A stretch of 7,525 nt of DNA from Chloroflexota bacterium (GTDB taxonomy: Bacteria > Chloroflexota > Limnocylindria > Limnocylindrales > CSP1-4), in assembly GCA_005881055.1 (NCBI GenBank), contig VBHW01000073.1, positions 1-7,525 on the forward strand, in the 5' to 3' direction. Below, one piece after another: positions 1-4,281 of the stretch. Numbering within the stretch: the first letter of the stretch is position 1; the number at the start of each line of letters is the position of its first letter. A model generated the notes under the pieces. It made no database searches. It saw only the letters and a list, made by a program, of their open reading frames with translations, and had not been told where the DNA came from. Made by a program: the position numbers and the translations under genes.

Positions 1-1
1 C

Positions 2-91
2 CACATGACCGACGACGAACGCCGCTCCCCGGACGATGCCGCCTCGCTCCTGGGCGGCTCCGCGGGCGATCGCCCTCCTCCGGCGCCGTGA
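2..91 (+). CDS. Possible 3' end of an upstream gene, or a tiny ORF
   Basis: An open frame enters from the window edge and stops with TGA at 89-91. It encodes about 29 residues that are hydrophilic and end in a Gly/Pro-rich tail (GDRPPPAP). An ATG lies at 5-7 in the same frame, but the sequence before it is cut off, so a separate 28-residue peptide cannot be told from the C-terminal tail of a longer protein. A disordered, proline-ending tail fits the second reading better. No domain is recognisable. The stop lies just before the palindrome-rich block that starts near 91. The call is weak because 90 open bases in GC-rich DNA are not unusual. Confidence 0.25.
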   Translation, partial: HMTDDERRSPDDAASLLGGSAGDRPPPAP

Positions 92-119
92 CGCCCCTTC
101 GGGCAAGAGGTCTTCGGCC

Positions 120-139
120 TGATGCCCATGCGGGCATCA
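120..139. repeat. Palindrome copy A
   Basis: Arms TGATGCCC and GGGCATCA flank the central bases ATGC, giving eight perfectly paired positions per arm. It is the leftmost full copy of the four-member family and lies 11 bases right of the inverted 11-mer at 100-110. A degenerate relative, ACGCCC then CTTC then GGGCAA, lies at 91-106. Confidence 0.75.
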
Positions 140-192
140 TCCCGAACCCGGCTAATTCGTGGTCCGCTTGCCCATGAATCCAAGCCAATTTG

Positions 193-208
193 ATGCCCCG
201 CGGGGCAT
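193..208. repeat. Palindrome copy B
   Basis: Arms ATGCCC and GGGCAT surround CGCG, so all 16 bases are self-complementary. It lies 71 bases from copy A. The arms are identical to the other three copies while the centre differs. Confidence 0.75.
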
Positions 209-325
209 AGATGGCACTGGTGACGGCGGGCCCGCCGGCCCAGTCGACGATTCGGCTTCCAAGGTGACGCGTCGGCCTCGATCGGGTGGAGCCAGCAGGC
301 CCCGCACGCGCGCCACCGCCGGGTC

Positions 326-341
326 ATGCCCCAGTGGGCAT
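326..341. repeat. Palindrome copy C
   Basis: Arms ATGCCC and GGGCAT surround CAGT. This is the mirror partner of copy B about position 267. It is followed at once by a second small inverted repeat, CGAACC (342-347) and GGTTCG (354-359), separated by six bases. Confidence 0.75.
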
Positions 342-394
342 CGAACCGGGATGGGTTCGGGCCTACCGCCCGATCGGGAGATCCGGCTGGGGGT

Positions 395-414
395 CGATGC
401 CCCCACGGGCATCG
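395..414. repeat. Palindrome copy D
   Basis: Arms CGATGCCC and GGGCATCG surround CCAC, giving eight paired positions per arm. It is the mirror partner of copy A and again lies 71 bases from its neighbour, copy C. Confidence 0.75.
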
Positions 415-517
415 CGAAGAAAACCCTCTTGCCCGGGACCGTGCATGGATTGGCCATCGGCGCCTCCGGACCGGGCCAACTCCCCAGCCGAAGGTCTGGC
501 GCAGCTCCTGACGCCCG

Positions 518-539
518 GTCGAGCTCAGGACGGCTCGAC
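518..539. repeat. Inverted repeat in the leader region of the nuclease gene
   Basis: Arms GTCGAGC (518-524) and GCTCGAC (533-539) are separated by eight bases. This is the clearest structure in 441-564, a stretch that otherwise holds no gene, promoter or repeat I can support. Seven-base arms could arise by chance in DNA this GC-rich, so an operator role is only a possibility. Confidence 0.3.
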
Positions 540-564
540 GAGAGCCCACGAGCCACGCGGGCCA

Positions 565-616
565 CCTCGATGTGTCAAGCTCAGCGGGCCGTCGGGGTGG
601 GGCAGCGACATCGAGG
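565..616 (+). promoter_or_regulatory. Leader stem whose right arm overlaps the ribosome binding site
   Basis: CCTCGATGT at 565-573 is the exact reverse complement of ACATCGAGG at 608-616. If transcribed, the pair would form a nine-base stem closing a 34-base loop. The right arm ends inside the purine-rich Shine-Dalgarno tract GAGGGGGG (613-620) of the nuclease gene starting at 626. Pairing would therefore cover part of the ribosome binding site. Whether this controls translation is inference. Confidence 0.35.
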
Positions 617-620
617 GGGG
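613..620 (+). promoter_or_regulatory. Ribosome binding site deciding the nuclease start
   Basis: The tract GAGGGGGG ends five bases before the ATG at 626. The frame is open further upstream to a possible start at 572, but that start has no such tract and the added residues look unrelated to the family. The EEP domain begins directly after the 626 ATG, which supports this start. Confidence 0.6.
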
Positions 621-625
621 AAGCC

Positions 626-1754
626 ATGGCGGCTCACCGGTTCCGGCTCGCGTCGTTCAACGTCGAGAACCTCTTCGCCCGGGCGCTCGCGCTCAGCGGG
701 CCCGACTGGAGCGTCGGCAAGCCCACCCTCGACGCGTACCACGAGCTCAACACGCTCTTCGACCAGCCGACGTACTCGCCCGCCGACAAGGCGCGCATGG
801 TCACGCTGCTCACCGACCTCCACCTCGAGAAGGACGACAGCGGTGGCGAGGGCGCGCTCGCGCTCCTTCGGCAGGTCCGCGGGCGCCTCCTCTCGCGGAC
901 CGCGGCCGGCCTCCAGATCGTGGCCTCCGGACGGGCCGACTGGATCGGCTGGCTCGAGCTCAAGGTCGGACCGATCAACGACCTTGCGATGCAGCACGCG
1001 GCCATGGTCCTCAAGGACCTCAAGGCCGACATCCAGGGAGTCGTCGAGGCCGAGAACCGGGTCAACCTCGAGCGGTTCTCGTCGCAGACGCTCCAGTTCG
1101 TCGGGGGCATCCCGTACCGGCATGTGATGGTCATCGACGGCAACGACGACCGCGGGATCGACGTCGGACTCATGACCCGCAACGGGTTCGAGATCCTGTC
1201 GCTCCGCTCGCACGTCGACGACTCCGACGCGAAGGGCAAGATCTTCAGCCGGGACTGCCTCGAGGCGACGATCCGCCTGCCGACCGGCGAGGAGATCGTC
1301 GTGCTCCTCAACCACCTGAAGAGCAAGGGCTACGGGACGCAGAAGGACAACGACGACAAGCGCCTGCGCCAGGCCCGCCGGGTCGCGAAGATCTACCAGG
1401 AGGTGTTCGCGTCGGGGCAGCCCAACGTCGCTGTCATCGGCGATTTCAACGACAGCCCGAGCCGGGCGCCGCTCAAGCCGCTCCTCCAGCAGACGGACCT
1501 GCAGGACATCAGCGCCAATCCCAAGTTCACGGGCGACGCATTCCCCGGGACGTTCAAGAACGGTAATGCGGCGGACAAGATCGACTACATCCTCCTGTCG
1601 CCGGCGCTGCGCGCGCGGGTCGTCGGTGGCGGCGTATTCCGGAAGGGCGTGTGGGGCGGGACCCACGGCGACCGATGGCCGATCTACCCGACGATCACGC
1701 GCCAGCTCGAGGCGGCCAGCGCACGCCGCGATCTATGCGGACATCTCGATGTGA
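626..1754 (+). CDS. EEP family nuclease/phosphatase, frameshifted at its last codons
   Basis: The protein belongs to the endonuclease/exonuclease/phosphatase fold (DNase I, exonuclease III, AP endonuclease), metal-dependent enzymes that cut phosphodiesters. Visible motifs, numbered from the ATG at 626: SFNVENL at 10-16, catalytic-type acid in VVEAEN (Glu141/Glu143), GIDVGLMTR at 178-185, LLNHLKS with His230, GDFND at 272-276, and DKIDYIL at 318-323. There is no signal peptide or membrane segment, so a cytoplasmic enzyme is likely. After Ser365 (codon 1718-1720) the frame breaks. In the +1 frame the expected ending resumes with His (1722-1724) and AAIYADISM, then TGA at 1752-1754. Restoring two bases after 1721 would give Ser-Asp-His, the C-terminal catalytic motif of the fold, and a 376-residue protein. 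As written, the frame instead runs to 2059, adding about 112 unrelated residues antisense to the next gene. It is therefore either a pseudogene or an assembly indel. The substrate cannot be inferred; membership of the fold is near certain. Confidence 0.85.
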
Positions 1755-1785
1755 CGTCCAGTGGGGCGCGACGCTCGCCGGGTAG

Positions 1786-2439
1786 CTACGGGCTCGCCGC
1801 GGGTTCCTCCGGCCGCCTGGCGAGGCGTACCAGGACGGCCTGCACCGGGAAGATGAGCAGCCACGCCGCCTCCACCGCGTACGGGCCGATCGGGAGGAGC
1901 ACGAGCGAGCCGAGGAACACCGCCGGACCGCTCAGGCCGCGGTACAGCCCGAGGCGCACGTCGGTCGGCGTCATGTCCCGTCGCGTCAGTCCGGCACGGA
2001 CCGCGTACACCCAGCTCGCCGCGCCGAGGAACCCCGAGACGGCCAGGGTCAGGGCGTAGATCGCGACGACGATCGGCACATTCCCGTGCTCGCCCTGGAG
2101 GGAGGTGGGGAACGGGATGAACGCGATGAAGCCGAGCAGGACGAGGTTGAGCGCGAGGAATCGCTCGTCGACCCGCGCGATGTAATGGAACCGCCGCCAG
2201 TGGGCCATCCAGTACAGCCCGATCACGGCGAAGCTCAGGACGTACGCGACGAGCCGGGGCGCGAGCGCCGCGAGGGCCGCGGCGACGTCAGCGTTGGTCG
2301 CGGAGCTCGGGAGATCGGGCAGCCGCAGGTCGATGACGAGGAGCGTGATCGCGATCGCGAAGACGGCGTCGGAGAAGAACACGACCCGCTCGAGCCCGCG
2401 TTCGTCATGCGGGTCCGGCGGCAGGCCCGCGTGGGTCAT
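1786..2439 (-). CDS. TMEM175/DUF1211-type predicted potassium channel
   Basis: This 217-residue integral membrane protein has six hydrophobic segments, roughly at 18-38, 60-79, 93-113, 122-146, 169-187 and 188-207. The first helix carries the family signature RVVFFSDAVFAIAITLLVID, with Phe-Ser-Asp at 22-24. Single-repeat bacterial members of the TMEM175 family assemble as tetramers and conduct potassium; that is family knowledge, and ion selectivity here is untested. Length and topology fit the family. Its ATG overlaps the stop of the cyclase gene upstream (ATGA, 2436-2439), and no Shine-Dalgarno tract precedes it, so translation is probably coupled. The gene ends 31 bases from the frame-restored end of the convergent nuclease gene. 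I see no hairpin with a T-run in that gap. Confidence 0.88.
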   Translation of the reverse strand: MTHAGLPPDPHDERGLERVVFFSDAVFAIAITLLVIDLRLPDLPSSATNADVAAALAALAPRLVAYVLSFAVIGLYWMAHWRRFHYIARVDERFLALNLVLLGFIAFIPFPTSLQGEHGNVPIVVAIYALTLAVSGFLGAASWVYAVRAGLTRRDMTPTDVRLGLYRGLSGPAVFLGSLVLLPIGPYAVEAAWLLIFPVQAVLVRLARRPEEPAASP

Positions 2440-3737
2440 CGTCGCGGGCCGCGGACGCGGTAGAGGACGACCGGAGTCTCGACGCCCTTGAGCGTCGCAT
2501 CGACGAGGCGCCCGAACGAGAACGGTGGCTCGACTCCTCCCTGCTCCGCGCGCGTCTCGGCGCGGACGGCCTCGAGGACGGCTCGCGTGGCCACGACCTC
2601 GCCGGCCTGGGCCTGGCCGGCAACGCGCGAGGCGAGATTGACCGTCGTGCCGTAGACGTCCCCGTCGCGGCTGATGACCGGCCCGGCGTGGATCCCCGCG
2701 TGCGCCGGCGGCAGGTCCGCTTCCGCCATCGCGTCGACGAGATCGAGCACCGCCGCGACCGCGTCGGTCGCCCGCCGGAACGTGAGGAGCACGCCGTCCC
2801 CGAGGAGCTTGACGACGCGACCGCCGTGCCGCCGGACGGCTTCCTCCGACATCTCGGCCAGGCGCACCGCCGTGCGCGCCGCGACCTCGTCGCCCCGCTC
2901 CTGCGCGAGCTTCGTGTAGCCGCTGACGTCGACGAACGCGACTGCGGGCGGACGATCCGGGGAGGCCGGCGTCAACCCGCGGCGCTCGAGCTCACGCTCC
3001 ATCGCGCTGATGTTCAGCGCGTTCATCGTCCGCTCGAGGTGGCGGTCGAGGAGCCAGGCCACGAGGTCGCGCGCCGCGTCGAGCGTGCGTGCGGCCGGCG
3101 GGATGACCCGCGGCACGAGGTCGTCGACCGTCGTGTATCGGCCCTCGAGGGGGCGCACGACGGCCTCGTCGAACAGGGCGACCCACCCCTCCGCGGCGCG
3201 CCGGACCGCGTCACCGAAGATCCGCGCGGCACGCAGGGTTGTCTCGGCCGTCGTCCCATCGCCCTCGCCGGCCGCGCCGGGACCCCATGCCTCGAGGAAG
3301 GCCCGGAGGACCTGCTCGTCGCGCTCGAACGTCGGGTCGCCGCGTTCGGGGGCGGGCAGGCCCATGGCAGCGATCGCCGGGGCGAGGAGGTCGCCGTTCT
3401 CGCCAAGCTCGCGCGCGAAGGCCCCCACGTCCCGACCTGTGCGCGGGCTCGGGGCCGGGTAGAAGAGCTCCACGAAGTCGAGCGTCATCGCGCGTTCGCG
3501 GATGCCGGCCTCGATCTGTTCCAGCGTGATGCCCGCCTCCTCGAACGCCCCGAGGAGGCGCGAGCGGACGATGTCGCCGAGGCTGAACGTCCCGTCGTCG
3601 GCCGGCTTCAGCGCGCCGATCGCGACGAGGCGCCGGACGCGCTCTGAGGTGGTGCCGGCTTCCGTAGCGAGCTCGGCCTCCGTCAGGCGGCACGGCGTTG
3701 CCCGGTCGGGGCCGGTCGAGGAGGCGGATCCGCTCAT
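2436..3737 (-). CDS. Class III adenylate/guanylate cyclase with N-terminal MerR-like helix-turn-helix
   Basis: This 433-residue soluble protein probably makes a cyclic nucleotide. Residues about 17-92 (LTEAELATEAGTTSERVRRL, then IGAL and SLGDIVRSRLLGAFEEAGI) read like a MerR-type winged helix followed by its hinge helices. A helical middle region (about 105-250) links to the catalytic domain at about 264-425. Catalytic residues all appear present: metal-binding Asp270 (FVDVSGYTKL) and Asp314 (LLGDG), base-recognising Lys310 and Asp360, and Asn367 and Arg371 in VNLASR. The Lys/Asp pair favours ATP over GTP. The frame is open up to 4052, but I chose the ATG at 3737 because the domain starts soon after it and the upstream part consists of repeats. 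No Shine-Dalgarno tract is evident there. It is first in an operon with the channel gene. Whether the helix-turn-helix binds DNA or only acts as a regulatory module is unknown. Confidence 0.88.
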   Translation of the reverse strand: MSGSASSTGPDRATPCRLTEAELATEAGTTSERVRRLVAIGALKPADDGTFSLGDIVRSRLLGAFEEAGITLEQIEAGIRERAMTLDFVELFYPAPSPRTGRDVGAFARELGENGDLLAPAIAAMGLPAPERGDPTFERDEQVLRAFLEAWGPGAAGEGDGTTAETTLRAARIFGDAVRRAAEGWVALFDEAVVRPLEGRYTTVDDLVPRVIPPAARTLDAARDLVAWLLDRHLERTMNALNISAMERELERRGLTPASPDRPPAVAFVDVSGYTKLAQERGDEVAARTAVRLAEMSEEAVRRHGGRVVKLLGDGVLLTFRRATDAVAAVLDLVDAMAEADLPPAHAGIHAGPVISRDGDVYGTTVNLASRVAGQAQAGEVVATRAVLEAVRAETRAEQGGVEPPFSFGRLVDATLKGVETPVVLYRVRGPRR

Positions 3738-3796
3738 CGCGCGATTGTCGCGCGCCGGCGTCGTGTCGTGCCTGCGCTCCCAGCGGGCCGGCGGGG

Positions 3797-4006
3797 TCTT
3801 GCATCGGGGGCAGATAACCGACCGATTCGGAGCGCCCCAGGCCGCGGGCGGTTCCATCTCTGCCATCGGGTGCAAGAGATCGGCTCGATCGCGAGCTCCC
3901 GCACGGAATCTTGCGCCACAGGCAAGAACTGCGATCCGCAGGCCGGGATTGGTCGGTTGTTGCCATGGGGTGCAAGGCTGAGCAGGTTCTTGCGTCGTGT
4001 GCAAGA
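3797..4006. promoter_or_regulatory. Array of TCTTGC / GCAAGA inverted repeats, candidate operator cluster
   Basis: Five related dyads lie between the divergent cyclase and dnaG genes. Two are perfect: TCTTGC-N7-GCAAGA at 3909-3927 and 3988-4006. Three are degenerate: 3797-3815 (left arm perfect, right arm GCAGAT), 3858-3877 (CTCTGC, eight bases, GCAAGA) and 3958-3977 (TGTTGC, eight bases, GCAAGG). The last two share a nearly identical interior, CATCGGGT versus CATGGGGT. Copy starts are 61, 51, 50 and 30 bases apart, each close to a whole number of helical turns. The geometry (short CTTG arms, seven-base spacer) resembles MerR-family sites such as the HspR HAIR element, which has different arms (CTTGAGT). 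The binding protein is unknown; the adjacent MerR-like cyclase is one candidate. Confidence 0.6.
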
Positions 4007-4031
4007 CGTCGACGCGGGACAGCCCGGGGGC

Positions 4032-4052
4032 TTGACAAGAATCGCTTGTCAA
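4032..4052. promoter_or_regulatory. Palindrome with TTGACAAG / CTTGTCAA arms
   Basis: Two perfect eight-base arms, 4032-4039 and 4045-4052, are separated by AATCG. Each arm contains the -35-like hexamer TTGACA, one on each strand, but no matching -10 lies at the usual distance on either strand. Its half site recurs in the palindrome at 4107-4129. It could be an operator; no regulator is identified. Confidence 0.5.
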
Positions 4053-4068
4053 TACTCCCCTGGGGTAT
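4052..4068. promoter_or_regulatory. CsoR/RcnR-like G-tract palindrome
   Basis: The sequence ATACTCCCC followed by TGGGGTAT is a near-perfect dyad with a TAC/GTA edge and a C/G tract in the middle. This is the general form of operators of the CsoR/RcnR/CstR family of copper, nickel and sulfur-species sensors. It abuts the preceding palindrome, and TTGTCA (4046-4051) lies just upstream. No copper, nickel or sulfur gene is in the window, so the match may be chance or a relic. Confidence 0.35.
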
Positions 4069-4106
4069 GGACGGCGCGGATTCGGGTGTAGAATGCCGGG
4101 AGTCGT

Positions 4107-4129
4107 GGCCTGTCAAGACTTGACAGGCC
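4107..4129. promoter_or_regulatory. 23-bp perfect palindrome before dnaG
   Basis: Arms GGCCTGTCAAG (4107-4117) and CTTGACAGGCC (4119-4129) surround a single A. As RNA this would give a nine-pair stem with a five-base loop, AGACT. No T-run follows, so it does not look like an intrinsic terminator. The core TGTCAAG/CTTGACA uses the same half site as the dyad at 4032-4052 but facing the other way, which suggests a shared binding protein. Confidence 0.55.
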
Positions 4130-4138
4130 CACAGTCAT

Positions 4139-4163
4139 GTCCGGGTGGCTGAGCCAACCGGAC
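4139..4163 (+). promoter_or_regulatory. 25-base hairpin in the presumed dnaG leader
   Basis: GTCCGG (4139-4144) pairs with CCGGAC (4158-4163). Inside it TGGCT (4146-4150) pairs with AGCCA (4152-4156), with one mismatch (4145/4157) and a single central base. It begins ten bases after the 23-bp palindrome. Being close to the dnaG start it could act in the mRNA leader, but no regulatory class is recognisable. Confidence 0.4.
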
Positions 4164-4235
4164 GGGTCGGCCCGCAAGGACGGTCGGCCAAGGGCGCAGC
4201 AGCGCGAGGTGCGGCACGGCAGTCGGGGCAGCGGC

Positions 4236-4240
4236 GGAGG
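4236..4240 (+). promoter_or_regulatory. GGAGG tract inside the conserved DnaG N-terminal reading frame
   Basis: A textbook Shine-Dalgarno sequence lies at 4236-4240, but no ATG, GTG or TTG in the dnaG frame follows at a usable distance. The first is the GTG at 4282, 41 bases on. An ATC codon at 4258 is the only near-start codon between them. The tract overlaps codons for Glu-Val, which belong to the conserved N-terminus, so it may be coincidental. Confidence 0.3.
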
Positions 4241-4281
4241 TCAAGAGCAGGCTCCAGATCGCGGACGTCGTCGGCGAGACG

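Larger units (their letters stand above)
100..435. repeat. Fold-back element with four palindromes arranged in mirror symmetry
   Basis: This non-coding block has related ends in inverted orientation. CGGGCAAGAGG at 100-110 reappears as its reverse complement at 425-435. Each end then has CTTCG and the palindrome GATGCCC-N4-GGGCATC (121-138 on the left, 396-413 on the right). Two further palindromes at 193-208 and 326-341 complete the symmetry: palindrome starts at 122, 193, 326 and 397 are spaced 71, 133 and 71, so all four are mirrored about position 267. Between the palindromes the two arms match only loosely (about 45% over the 55 bases between the outer and inner palindromes, counted by eye). 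It resembles a decayed MITE-like or fold-back repeat, or an array of protein-binding sites. No target-site duplication and no transposase are visible. Confidence 0.6.

Noticed and set aside
324..395. tRNA-like pieces (a GGTTCG loop and paired arms) near palindrome C, and a GGTGGCTGAG stretch at 4145
   Set aside because: No acceptor stem, anticodon arm and T-arm can be assembled in the right order and spacing at either place; the pairings belong to the local inverted repeats.
159..1566. Two long plus-strand frames across the palindrome block and the nuclease gene
   Set aside because: They encode Arg/Ser/Pro-rich low-complexity sequence, overlap a well-supported gene in another frame, and are shadows.
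1755..1785. Possible bidirectional terminator between the convergent genes
   Set aside because: Only a weak GGCG/CGCC pairing is visible and there is no T-run on either strand.
1755..2059. C-terminal extension of the nuclease as literally translated
   Set aside because: It runs antisense through the channel gene, has no family resemblance, and follows a break where another frame restores the expected ending.
3738..4052. N-terminal extension of the cyclase frame by 105 codons, including a CPRC pair
   Set aside because: The stretch overlaps the TCTTGC repeat array, has no ribosome binding site before its possible starts, and lies before the natural domain start at 3737. GC-rich DNA leaves long frames open by chance.
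4066..4094. Candidate dnaG promoter with TAGAAT (4089-4094) as the -10 element
   Set aside because: No acceptable -35 lies 16-18 bases upstream; the nearby TTGACA/TTGTCA hexamers are at the wrong distance and belong to palindromes.
4067..4123. An 18-codon ORF starting at the ATG after the G-tract palindrome
   Set aside because: It is very short, lacks a ribosome binding site, and ends inside the 23-bp palindrome.
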